Shown here one piece after another: positions 7,719 through 15,786 of a stretch of 35,571 bases of DNA. Source of the DNA: JAAZMU01 sp964547725 (GTDB lineage Bacteria > Patescibacteriota > Minisyncoccia > Minisyncoccales > Minisyncoccaceae); NCBI GenBank assembly GCA_964547725.1, contig CAZJOO010000001.1:1-35571 (forward strand), written 5' to 3'. Below the pieces are notes generated by a model. The model ran no database searches. It saw only the letters and a program-made list of their open reading frames with translations, and was not told the DNA's origin. The position numbers and the translations under genes were made by a program. Position 1 is the stretch's first letter. The number at the start of each line of letters is the position of its first letter.

Positions 7719-9347
7719 ATGACTAAATACATCTTTATTGGTGGAGGGGTTATGTCTTCGGTTGGTAAGGGGATTACAACAGCCTCTATTGGAAAAGTTT
7801 TGCAATCAAGAGGATATACCGTGACTGCAGTAAAAATTGATCCATACATAAACGTTGATGCTGGAACAATGAATCCTATCGAACACGGGGAAGTTTTTGT
7901 AACAAATGATGGAACTGAATGTGATCAAGATATTGGTAACTACGAAAGATTTTTAAATTTAGATCTTTCTAAAGATAACTATATGACAACTGGTCTTGTT
8001 TACCTTTCTGTTATCCAAAAAGAAAGAAATCTAGAATTCAACGGAAGATGTGTTGAAGTTGTACCCGATATACCAAACGAAGTTATTTCAAGAATCAAAA
8101 AAGTAGAAGAAATAACAAAAGCTGATTTTATTTTAATTGAAATTGGAGGAACTGTCGGTGAATACCAAAACATGCTTTTCTTAGAAGCTGCTCGTATCAT
8201 GAAGCTTCAAGAACCTGAAAATGTATTATTCGCCCTTGTGAGCTATTTGCCAATTCCATCTGTTGTTGGAGAAATGAAAACTAAACCTACTCAGACAGCA
8301 GTAAGAACTTTAAATAGTGCCGGTATTCAGCCCGACCTTATTTTTGGAAGATCTAGCAGACCTCTTGATGAGCCAAGAAAGAAAAAGATTTCTATTTTTT
8401 GTAATTTAAGGGAAGAATATATTTTTTCTTCTCCAGACGTAGAATCTATTTACCAAATTCCTGTTAATTTTGAAGAAGAGGGCTTGGGTGATAAAATTTT
8501 AGAAAAGTTTGGAATTAAAGAAAAAGCACACGATTTAACAGAATGGAAAAATTTAGTTGAAAGAATTAAAAACGTAAAAGAAGAAGTTAGTATAGGGGTT
8601 ATCGGAAAATACTTCGAAACAGGAGAATTCAATCTAATGGATTCATATATTTCCGTTATCGAAGCTATTAAACACGCTGGATGGAACGAAAACGTTAAAC
8701 CAAAAATTACTTGGTTATCATCTTCAAAATATGAGAATGGAGAAAACCTAGAAGAGCTTGATGCTTTCGACGCCATTATCGTTCCTGGAGGTTTTGGAAC
8801 AAGAGGAACTGAAGGAAAGATAAAGGTAATTGAATATGCCAGAAATAAAAATATTCCTTTCTTGGGATTGTGTCTTGGTCTTCAATTATCTGTTATTGAG
8901 TATGCTAGAAATGTTTGTGGAATAAAAGACGCCACTTCTAGAGAGTTTGATGAAAATGGAAACAATCTAGTAATTGACATAATGGAGGAGCAAAAAGAAC
9001 TTCTAAGAAATAATAACTATGGTGGAACGATGAGACTTGGCTCTTGGGATTGCAATATTAAAAAAGATACTTTAGCTTACAGTCTTTACGGAGCAGAAGA
9101 TATCACAGAAAGACACAGGCATAGATATGAAGTTAATAACGACTATAGAAATATTCTAGAGGAAAAAGGACTAGTTTTTTCAGGAATAAACAGAGATAAA
9201 GATCTTATAGAAATAATTGAATTAAAAAATCATCCATATTTCATTGCTTGTCAATTTCACCCAGAGTTAAAATCAAAACCATTAAGTGTTCATCCTTTAT
9301 TTGTTGGATTAATTAAAGCCGGTATAAAAAGAAAAGGAGGACTTTAA
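7719..9347 (+). CDS. pyrG: CTP synthase
   Basis: A 542-aa two-domain enzyme making CTP from UTP with glutamine. The N-terminal synthetase domain has GGGVMSSVGKGITTASIGKVL and the metal/UTP-site segment KIDPYINVDAGTMNP. The C-terminal class I glutaminase domain (about 285-540) has the nucleophile motif GLCLGLQ and the His/Glu motif QFHPELKSKP. Length and all key motifs are normal. The stop codon sits in the loop of a small GGACTT/AAGTCC inverted repeat (9339-9353), just before a strong terminator. Confidence 0.97.
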   Translation: MTKYIFIGGGVMSSVGKGITTASIGKVLQSRGYTVTAVKIDPYINVDAGTMNPIEHGEVFVTNDGTECDQDIGNYERFLNLDLSKDNYMTTGLVYLSVIQKERNLEFNGRCVEVVPDIPNEVISRIKKVEEITKADFILIEIGGTVGEYQNMLFLEAARIMKLQEPENVLFALVSYLPIPSVVGEMKTKPTQTAVRTLNSAGIQPDLIFGRSSRPLDEPRKKKISIFCNLREEYIFSSPDVESIYQIPVNFEEEGLGDKILEKFGIKEKAHDLTEWKNLVERIKNVKEEVSIGVIGKYFETGEFNLMDSYISVIEAIKHAGWNENVKPKITWLSSSKYENGENLEELDAFDAIIVPGGFGTRGTEGKIKVIEYARNKNIPFLGLCLGLQLSVIEYARNVCGIKDATSREFDENGNNLVIDIMEEQKELLRNNNYGGTMRLGSWDCNIKKDTLAYSLYGAEDITERHRHRYEVNNDYRNILEEKGLVFSGINRDKDLIEIIELKNHPYFIACQFHPELKSKPLSVHPLFVGLIKAGIKRKGGL

Positions 9348-9362
9348 AAGTCCACCCATTTA

Positions 9363-9394
9363 AAAAGACTTCTTATTAAAGAAGTCTTTTTTTT
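9363..9394. terminator. Bidirectional intrinsic terminator between pyrG and rpmA
   Basis: A perfect 12-bp stem (9363-9374 with 9379-9390), 4-nt loop and T-run on the plus strand, with A-run on the other side (Ts on the minus strand). It serves convergent pyrG and rpmA. Confidence 0.9.
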
Positions 9395-9665
9395 ATTTTA
9401 CGTTAACAACTTTGGCTATTCTTTGAGATCCATCAAAGTTTTTCTTTTGCCTTGTAGTAAATTCAACAACACCTTCTTTCATAGAATAGATACTGTAATC
9501 TTTACCAACCTTTACATTCTTTCCTGGCAAAAATTTAGTTCCTCTTTGACGAAGAATAATATCACCTGTTTTTACCTTTTCTCCACCGAAAAGTTTAACC
9601 CCTAAATATTGTGGCTGTGAATCTCTTCCTAATTTGGTTGTTCCTGAAGCTTTGGTCTTTGACAT
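9393..9665 (-). CDS. rpmA: 50S ribosomal protein L27
   Basis: A 90-aa protein beginning MSKTKASGTTKLGRDSQPQY with the family core LGVKLFGGEKVKTGDIILRQRGTKFLPG and the C-terminal VEFTTRQKK. The N-terminal tail reaches the peptidyl-transferase centre in this family. No processed N-terminal extension of the Firmicutes type is present. It is a monocistronic minus-strand gene facing away from the uppS group. L21, its usual neighbour, is absent. Confidence 0.95.
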   Translation of the reverse strand: MSKTKASGTTKLGRDSQPQYLGVKLFGGEKVKTGDIILRQRGTKFLPGKNVKVGKDYSIYSMKEGVVEFTTRQKKNFDGSQRIAKVVNVK

Positions 9666-9725
9666 TTTTGTTGTAAACTGATTTAATATGTTTAGAAGAT
9701 ATTAAAAAACAGCATTAAAATTTAT

Positions 9726-9917
9726 ATGAAAATCATAGCAAAAATTAAGTTTTTTGTCAAAACATATGAAAAAGAAATCATTCTATTTGTAGCCGTTTTC
9801 TTAATCTCATTCCTATCCTTTGCTATAGGATATTTATCAGCCAAAGAAAGTTGCAAAGAACCTATTAAAATAGAAAAAATTAATCATGAACTTACAACAC
9901 CTAGTAATCATTCCTGA
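9726..9917 (+). CDS. Small single-span membrane protein
   Basis: A 63-aa protein with a short basic N-terminus, one hydrophobic segment (about 19-39: ILFVAVFLISFLSFAIGYLS) and a polar tail (SCKEPIKIEKI). It overlaps uppS by 32 nt in another frame, and a TAAAAT hexamer ends 4 nt before its ATG. The basic-hydrophobic-polar order, start context and operon position support a real gene. The function is unknown. Its place before uppS suggests an envelope role, by context only. Confidence 0.6.
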   Translation: MKIIAKIKFFVKTYEKEIILFVAVFLISFLSFAIGYLSAKESCKEPIKIEKINHELTTPSNHS

Positions 9918-10578
9918 CGGGAACAGACGTTGGGCTAAGAAAAGACTTTTAGATCCTACTATGGGGCATCAAAAAGGAATGGAAAAATTTGAGAAACTCT
10001 ACGAAACAATAGTAGAAATGAAAATACCTTATTTCTCTTTTTGGGGAGCTTCTTACGACAATTTAACCAAGAGAAGTGAAATCGAAATCCAAGGACTACT
10101 TAATCTTTTTCATTCAGAATTCAAAAAACTCTTAAACGATGAAAGAATTATGGAGAAAGGGATAAAAATTGACGTTATTGGAAGATGGCAAGAAATTTTT
10201 TCAAAGGAAACGAAAGACATTATTAATGAATGCATTGAAAAAACTAAAAGCAACAAAGAGCTTCACTTAACCTTTTTATTAGCCTATAATGGAAATCATG
10301 AAATGGTTCACGCCATTAAACAAATAAAAGAAAAGAATCTTGATGTTACTGAAGAAAATATAAAAAATAATCTTTGGACCAAGAATCTTCCGCCAGTAGA
10401 TTTTGTTATTAGAACTGGCGTTGATGAAGACCTTCATAATTCAGCTGGCTTTATGATGTGGGACACTGCATACTCTCAACTATATTTCACAAAAACTCTT
10501 TTTCCAGACCTTGATAAAGAAGAGCTAGAAAAATCAATAGATAATTTCAATTTAAGAGAAAGAAGATATGGCAAGTAA
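9886..10578 (+). CDS. uppS: Isoprenyl transferase (undecaprenyl diphosphate synthase family)
   Basis: A 230-aa cis-prenyltransferase making the lipid carrier for cell-wall precursors. The N-terminal motif IPDGNRRWAKKR holds the metal/pyrophosphate aspartate (D11). FWGASYDNLTKRSEIEI and RTGVDEDLHNSAGFMMW correspond to the other conserved blocks. In the last block the usual RTGGExRxSNFLLW form is altered: the second arginine is missing and SNFL is SAGF. Another subgroup of the family, possibly with a different chain length, is therefore possible. It overlaps both neighbours (32 nt and 11 nt), so the group is tightly coupled. Confidence 0.88.
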   Translation: MNLQHLVIIPDGNRRWAKKRLLDPTMGHQKGMEKFEKLYETIVEMKIPYFSFWGASYDNLTKRSEIEIQGLLNLFHSEFKKLLNDERIMEKGIKIDVIGRWQEIFSKETKDIINECIEKTKSNKELHLTFLLAYNGNHEMVHAIKQIKEKNLDVTEENIKNNLWTKNLPPVDFVIRTGVDEDLHNSAGFMMWDTAYSQLYFTKTLFPDLDKEELEKSIDNFNLRERRYGK

Positions 10579-11146
10579 CATTAAAAAAAGAATTTTCGTT
10601 GGTATTAATTTAGACGAAGACGACAAACAAAAATTGGTTCGGATACAGAACAGCATTTCTCGTTATTTTCCTGAAAATGACCCAATTGTTTGGACAAAGA
10701 AAGAAAATTTACACATAACAGTTTTCTTTGTTGGTTTTGTTTACGATACAGATTTGTTCGATATTTTAAATCAAGTAGAAAAAGCCGCCAAAGGATTTAA
10801 ACCTTTTTTCCTTAAATTTAACGAAATAGATTTTATGCCAAGAGGAGATAACAAGAAAATGGTTTGGGTTTTTGGAAAACAAAATAAAGGACTAGAAGGT
10901 ATTAGGCAGAAAATAAAACAAAACCTTTTAGAAACAGAAAGAGAGGTTGAGTCGTTTACTCCACACATAACCATGGGAAGGATCACTCAATGGGTTTTGA
11001 GAAAAATAGAAAAAGAAGAAATCCCTAATATTAACGATGAGATACCAATCAATTTTGAAATCTTAGTTGACTCAATAGATATTATGGAAAGTGAACTTAG
11101 AAAAGGAGGTGCAAAATATACAATTTTAAAAAATATAAAACTATGA
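10568..11146 (+). CDS. thpR: RNA 2',3'-cyclic phosphodiesterase (2H superfamily)
   Basis: A 192-aa protein with the two HxT motifs of the 2H family: H49-I-T51 (ENLHITVFFVG) and H133-I-T135 (FTPHITMGRI), spaced as in ThpR/LigT. These enzymes open 2',3'-cyclic phosphate ends of RNA. It starts inside uppS and ends with an ATGA overlap into murC. The link between an RNA enzyme and wall genes is probably just operon packing. Confidence 0.85.
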   Translation: MASNIKKRIFVGINLDEDDKQKLVRIQNSISRYFPENDPIVWTKKENLHITVFFVGFVYDTDLFDILNQVEKAAKGFKPFFLKFNEIDFMPRGDNKKMVWVFGKQNKGLEGIRQKIKQNLLETEREVESFTPHITMGRITQWVLRKIEKEEIPNINDEIPINFEILVDSIDIMESELRKGGAKYTILKNIKL

Positions 11147-12453
11147 GAATATATTTCATTGGAATAGGCGGAATAGGTATCTCCGCCCTGGCTAAATATT
11201 ATTTAAAGAAAGAAAATGAAGTTTTTGGTTCAGATGTCTCTGGAAACGACATTATTGAAAAGCTTCTAAAAGAAGGTTGCCATATTAATATTGGGCCTCA
11301 AAAAAAAGAAAACCTACCAGAAAATCTTGACCTCGTAATCTATACTCCTGCTGTAAACGAAAGAAACGAAGAATTCACAGAAGCAAAAAGAAGGGGAATA
11401 AAACTTTTAAGTTATCCAGAAGCTTTAGGAGAATTTTCGAATAATTTATTCACTCTTGCCGTCTCTGGAACCCATGGAAAATCTACAACGACAACCATGC
11501 TTTCTTTCATATTAATAGAAGCTGGACTAGACCCAACAGTTATCGTAGGAACAAAAGTAAAAGAATTTGGAGATAGTAATTTAAGAATAGGAAATTCAAA
11601 ATATCTTGTTATCGAAGCCTGCGAGTATGAGAACTCTTTTTTACACTATCATCCACAAATTTCTCTTATAATGAATATTGAAGCAGATCATTTAGATTAT
11701 TTTAAAAATATTGAAAATATTAATAATAGTTTTAAGCAATTTGCAGCGCAATCTGAAAAAGTTATTATTCAAAACGAGTTAGATAGTGTTATAGAACACA
11801 AAAATAAAATTGTTTTCAATAAAGAAGGTGCAGAGATATTAAATAATATCCTACAAGTCCCTGGTCAGTTCAATAAAATTAATGCGTTTCATGCCCTTAA
11901 AGCAGCCAGAGAGCTCGGCATTGATGACGAAGTATCATTTAGAGCTCTTGCTAAGTTTAAAGGCACTTGGAGGAGAATGGACATAGATGACCAATCTTTT
12001 GATTTTACTATTATTAATGATTATGGACATCATCCGACAGCCATTAAGGTTACCTTAGAAGCAATACGAGAAAAATATCCAACTCAAAAAATCTATTGTT
12101 TATATCAACCACATCAATACGAGCGAACTTTTAATCTTTTTGATGCTTTTGTTGGCGCTTTTCAAAAAAGCTTAGATAAAAATTACATCGATGAATTGCT
12201 TATTTATCCAATTTATACAGTGGAAGCTAGAGAATCCGAGGAAATTAAAAGTAAGGTAAGTTCAGAAAAAGTTGTCCTAGCGGTTAATAGAGAAAAATGT
12301 CTTTTTGCAAAAGATTTTGAAAGCACAAAAGAATTTATCGAAAAAAACCTAAAAAAGAATGATGTTTTGGTGATAATGGGAGCGGGTAATATATATAATT
12401 TTTATCATTATTTAAAAAACTCTAATGAAAGCCAAATCATTTACATTAATTGA
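11143..12453 (+). CDS. murC: UDP-N-acetylmuramate--L-alanine ligase
   Basis: A 436-aa Mur ligase adding L-Ala to UDP-MurNAc. The N-terminal Rossmann-type domain begins IYFIGIGGIGISALAKYYL. The ATP-binding loop is SGTHGKSTTTTML (about 108-120). The central domain has EADHLDYF, and the C-terminal domain starts near INDYGHHPTAIKVTLEAIR with YQPHQYERT. A little short for the family but complete. It is coupled to thpR by ATGA, and its 3' end overlaps the prepilin-like gene by 29 nt. Confidence 0.95.
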   Translation: MRIYFIGIGGIGISALAKYYLKKENEVFGSDVSGNDIIEKLLKEGCHINIGPQKKENLPENLDLVIYTPAVNERNEEFTEAKRRGIKLLSYPEALGEFSNNLFTLAVSGTHGKSTTTTMLSFILIEAGLDPTVIVGTKVKEFGDSNLRIGNSKYLVIEACEYENSFLHYHPQISLIMNIEADHLDYFKNIENINNSFKQFAAQSEKVIIQNELDSVIEHKNKIVFNKEGAEILNNILQVPGQFNKINAFHALKAARELGIDDEVSFRALAKFKGTWRRMDIDDQSFDFTIINDYGHHPTAIKVTLEAIREKYPTQKIYCLYQPHQYERTFNLFDAFVGAFQKSLDKNYIDELLIYPIYTVEARESEEIKSKVSSEKVVLAVNREKCLFAKDFESTKEFIEKNLKKNDVLVIMGAGNIYNFYHYLKNSNESQIIYIN

Positions 12454-13186
12454 ACTTTTAGTAGTAATTGTAATTATCGGAATCTTAGCCGGAGTAATAA
12501 TTATTTCAACGAGTTCTTCTATTGAAAAAGCTAACCTTACAAAAATTGATGTTTTCTCAAATACGATAAAGAATAAATTAATGCTAGATATGGTGGGAAG
12601 TTGGAAGTTGGATGAAGGGACAGGAACTTCTATTACAGACTCTTGGAATAACAATAACGGTGTTTTAACTGGAGCCGCTATCTGGAGAACAGGGACAGAT
12701 TGTATCTCAGGTTCGTGTTTAGAATTCCCGGGAGTTGGAATGGTAACTATTCCTTATGCAAGCCCATCGACCTTAAATGAATTAACCGTAGACTTATGGA
12801 TTAAGGTGTCTTCACAAGACCAACATTGGGAAGAGTTCTTTAAGATAGGAATTGATAGAATAGAAACCGGAGCTAATGGTACTTTTGGTTTATGGACAAA
12901 CGGATATACTCACAGCAATATATGGAAAGCTAATGAATGGTTCCATTTGGTATATTCGTCGAGTGCAACCCTGAACCAAACCAGTATTTACATAAATGGA
13001 AACATTATACAAGATAAAGCTGCATACACCAACCTTCCGTTTGTAGCAGGAAATATCCTATTTGGCACATGTTACTCATTAGAAAGCTTTAGTGGTTTTT
13101 TAGATGAAGTAAGGATATATAATAAATATATTAATGCTGACCAGGCAAAAAGTCTTTTTTTAGAATCCATAGCAGCTAAGCAATAA
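12425..13186 (+). CDS. Type IV prepilin-like protein with LamG/concanavalin-like domain
   Basis: A 253-aa protein. It starts with a class III signal: MKAKS then FTLIELLVVIVIIGILAG. A prepilin peptidase would cut before the Phe, with Ser in the -1 place where Gly is usual, and Glu at +5 is kept. After a short helix, residues about 55-245 form a beta-rich domain with GSWKLDEGTGTSITD, LNELTVDLWIK, WFHLVYS and GFLDEVRIYNKYI, the pattern of LamG-like sugar- or surface-binding folds. This suggests a minor pilin or pseudopilin presenting a binding domain outside the cell. It overlaps murC, and no pilus assembly genes are in the window. Confidence 0.8.
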   Translation: MKAKSFTLIELLVVIVIIGILAGVIIISTSSSIEKANLTKIDVFSNTIKNKLMLDMVGSWKLDEGTGTSITDSWNNNNGVLTGAAIWRTGTDCISGSCLEFPGVGMVTIPYASPSTLNELTVDLWIKVSSQDQHWEEFFKIGIDRIETGANGTFGLWTNGYTHSNIWKANEWFHLVYSSSATLNQTSIYINGNIIQDKAAYTNLPFVAGNILFGTCYSLESFSGFLDEVRIYNKYINADQAKSLFLESIAAKQ

Positions 13187-13272
13187 TTAAATCTTGTATT
13201 TTTACCTATTTAATGGTATTTTAGAACTATAAAACTAATTTATAACTTCATTATGATTTTATAAAAAAGCAT

Positions 13273-13413
13273 ATGAGCACACTTTGGACAATTATCATAA
13301 TCGTTATCATTCTAGCAATTATATTTTGGTTAGTTTTAAGCCAAAATAAAGAAGATGAAAAAGAAGAAACAAAAGTAGGGGAAGAGGAAATAGAAAAAAA
13401 AGAAGACGATTAA
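13273..13413 (+). CDS. Small membrane protein (46 aa)
   Basis: An ORF of 46 codons: MSTLWTIIIIVIILAIIFWL forms one membrane span, followed by a very acidic and lysine-rich tail ending KKEDD. TATAAA ends 7 nt before the ATG, and a strong terminator follows within 7 nt of the stop. The enclosed promoter-ORF-terminator layout argues for a real monocistronic small gene. Function unknown. Confidence 0.55.
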   Translation: MSTLWTIIIIVIILAIIFWLVLSQNKEDEKEETKVGEEEIEKKEDD

Positions 13414-13419
13414 AAGTAG

Positions 13420-13445
13420 AGGGCCCCTTTTAGGGGTCTTTTATC
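13420..13445 (+). terminator. Intrinsic terminator after the 46-aa membrane protein
   Basis: AGGGCCCC (13420-13427) pairs with GGGGTCTT (13433-13440), including two G-U wobbles, followed by T-rich sequence. It is the most GC-rich stem in the window. Confidence 0.8.
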
Positions 13446-13460
13446 TTTTTATTTTTTGTA

Positions 13461-13466
13461 TATAAT
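13461..13466 (+). promoter_or_regulatory. -10 TATAAT giving a leaderless valS transcript
   Basis: A perfect TATAAT right after a terminator, ending 6 nt before the ATG at 13473. The start of transcription would fall on the start codon, and there is no ribosome-binding site. Confidence 0.65.
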
Positions 13467-13472
13467 AAATCT

Positions 13473-15782
13473 ATGGAAAACAGACAAGAAACAGAAAAAA
13501 AATGGCAAAAGTTTTGGGAAGAAAACAAAGTATATAAATATGACGAAAACTCTCAAGGAGAGGTCTATTCTGTTGATACTCCACCACCAACCATAAGTGG
13601 TAAAATGCATATAGGACATGCTTCTTCATACACACACGAAGATGTGGTTGTTCGTTTTGAAAGAATGAATGGAAAAAAAGTTATTTTTCCTTTTGGAACA
13701 GATGACAACGGACTAGCGACAGAAAGATTTGTGGAAAAAGAAAACAATGTTTCTTCTAAAAAAATGCAAAGAAATGATTTTGTTGAACTTTGTAATAAAA
13801 CATTAGAAGAGGTAAGACCTAGCTTTATCCAGAATTGGAAAGATATTGGAATGTCTTGTGATTTTGATTTGGCATATTCTACCATCGACAAAGAATGTCA
13901 AAAAGTGTCACAGAAATATTTTATTGATTTATTTAATAAAGGACTTGCCTATAAAAAAGAAACTCCTATTCTTTGGTGTCCTTTGTGTGCAACTGCGGTA
14001 GCTCAGGCCGAACTTGAAGATAAAAATATTGCTTCTGTTTTTTACAGTATAAACTTTGATTTAAAAGAGGGAGGTCAAATAACTATAGCTACAACAAGAC
14101 CAGAACTTTTGTCTTCTTGTGTTGCTATTTTTGTTAATGGTGAAGATGAAAGATATAAGAACTTGGTTGGGAAAAAAGTTATTACTCCTATATTCAATGA
14201 CGAAGTAGTAATCATGACTGACGAAAAAGTTGATAAGAAAAAAGGAACTGGAATCGTAATGTGTTGTACTTTTGGAGACACAACCGACATTGAATGGTAC
14301 ATGAGTCATAATCTTGATTTAAAAACCTCTATTACAAAAGATGGAAAGATGACAGAACTTGCCAAAGAGTTTGAAGGATTAAAAACAAAAGAAGCTCGAG
14401 AAGAAATCGTTAAAAAATTAAAAGAAGAAAAAAGAATTGTTGATGAAAAAGCAATCGAACATTTAGTAAATATTCATGAAAGGTGTGGAACGGAAATTGA
14501 AATACTTTCAACAAGCCAATGGTTTATTAAGCTCCTTGAGAATAAAGAATTATTTATTCAAAAAGGAAAAGAAATCAAATGGAGTCCAGAACACTTAATT
14601 CATAGATACGAAAATTGGATTCAAAATTTAAAATGGGACTGGTGTATTTCCAGACAAAGATTTTTTGGAATTCCATTTCCAGTTTGGTTTTGTGAAAAAT
14701 GTGGAAACGTTATTTTAGCTGACGAAAATGATTTACCGGTAGATCCTTTAAACCAAAAACCAAAAAAGAAATGTAGTTGCGGAAGTGAAGATTTTATTCC
14801 AGAGAAAGACGTTATGGATACCTGGGCAACAAGTTCTTTAACTCCTCAAATTTTAGAAAATTTAACAAAGCAAAAACTGACACCAATGAGTTTAAGAGCT
14901 CAAGCTCATGACATTATCTCAACCTGGCTCTTTTATACTCTTGTTAGGTCAGAATATATAAACAATACCGTACCTTGGAACGAAGTTTTAATTTCAGGAT
15001 TTGTTTTAGATGCCAAGGGTGAAAAAATGTCTAAATCAAAAGGAAATATCGTTGAACCAAAAACAGTAATCGAAAAATATGGAGCTGATGCTTTAAGGTA
15101 CTGGGCCACTAATACTGGTTGGGGAAAAGATATTAAATATGATGAAAATGAACTTAAGAATGGAGGAAAGTTAATTACGAAGATTTTAAATGCTGCAAAC
15201 TTTGCCTCTAAGAATTTAAACAAAACAAAACCAAACGAATTATATGTTTTAGATAAATATTTCTTAATCAAATTAAATAAAACCGTTAAAGAGGTTAACG
15301 ACTTATATCAAAAAAGAGAAATCTCTCAAGCAAGGACCATAATTGAAAAATTCTTTTGGAATAATTTTTGTGACAATTACCTTGAATTATCTAAGTGGAG
15401 GATATATGGCGAAGATAATGAGGAAAAAGAATCTGCTAAGTATACTCTTTACGAATCTCTTTTAATTGTCTTAAAAATGTTTGCTCCAATAATTCCTTTT
15501 ACTACTGAAGAAATTTATCAAAATTATTTTGCCCTAGGGGAAAAAACAAAGAGCATCCATTTATGTAATTTTCCAAAATATGACAGCAATCTAATCGATG
15601 AAGAGCTTGAGAAAAAAGGAGATTTAATGATAAAATATTTAGAAGAGATTAGAAAGTCAAAATCAGAAAACGGAGTTTCTCAAAAATCAGAAATAGAAGA
15701 ATTCCATATAATCGATGATATTGGAAATCTAGAAAAAGACTTGAAAGAAACTGGAAATATAAAAAACATTATTAAAGGATAA
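13473..15782 (+). CDS. valS: Valine--tRNA ligase (short, type 2)
   Basis: A 769-aa class I synthetase. The HIGH motif occurs in PPPTISGKMHIGHA and the KMSKS motif in GEKMSKSKGN. The segment FPFGTDDNGLATERFVEK is typical of the archaeal/Rickettsia-type ValRS rather than the usual bacterial form. The CP1 editing domain is present (TIATTRPELL), with zinc-type cysteines CEKCGN and CSCGS around 405-440. It lacks the C-terminal coiled coil of long bacterial enzymes, which explains the short length. It is followed 4 nt later by aspS. Confidence 0.93.
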   Translation: MENRQETEKKWQKFWEENKVYKYDENSQGEVYSVDTPPPTISGKMHIGHASSYTHEDVVVRFERMNGKKVIFPFGTDDNGLATERFVEKENNVSSKKMQRNDFVELCNKTLEEVRPSFIQNWKDIGMSCDFDLAYSTIDKECQKVSQKYFIDLFNKGLAYKKETPILWCPLCATAVAQAELEDKNIASVFYSINFDLKEGGQITIATTRPELLSSCVAIFVNGEDERYKNLVGKKVITPIFNDEVVIMTDEKVDKKKGTGIVMCCTFGDTTDIEWYMSHNLDLKTSITKDGKMTELAKEFEGLKTKEAREEIVKKLKEEKRIVDEKAIEHLVNIHERCGTEIEILSTSQWFIKLLENKELFIQKGKEIKWSPEHLIHRYENWIQNLKWDWCISRQRFFGIPFPVWFCEKCGNVILADENDLPVDPLNQKPKKKCSCGSEDFIPEKDVMDTWATSSLTPQILENLTKQKLTPMSLRAQAHDIISTWLFYTLVRSEYINNTVPWNEVLISGFVLDAKGEKMSKSKGNIVEPKTVIEKYGADALRYWATNTGWGKDIKYDENELKNGGKLITKILNAANFASKNLNKTKPNELYVLDKYFLIKLNKTVKEVNDLYQKREISQARTIIEKFFWNNFCDNYLELSKWRIYGEDNEEKESAKYTLYESLLIVLKMFAPIIPFTTEEIYQNYFALGEKTKSIHLCNFPKYDSNLIDEELEKKGDLMIKYLEEIRKSKSENGVSQKSEIEEFHIIDDIGNLEKDLKETGNIKNIIKG

Positions 15783-15786
15783 TTTT

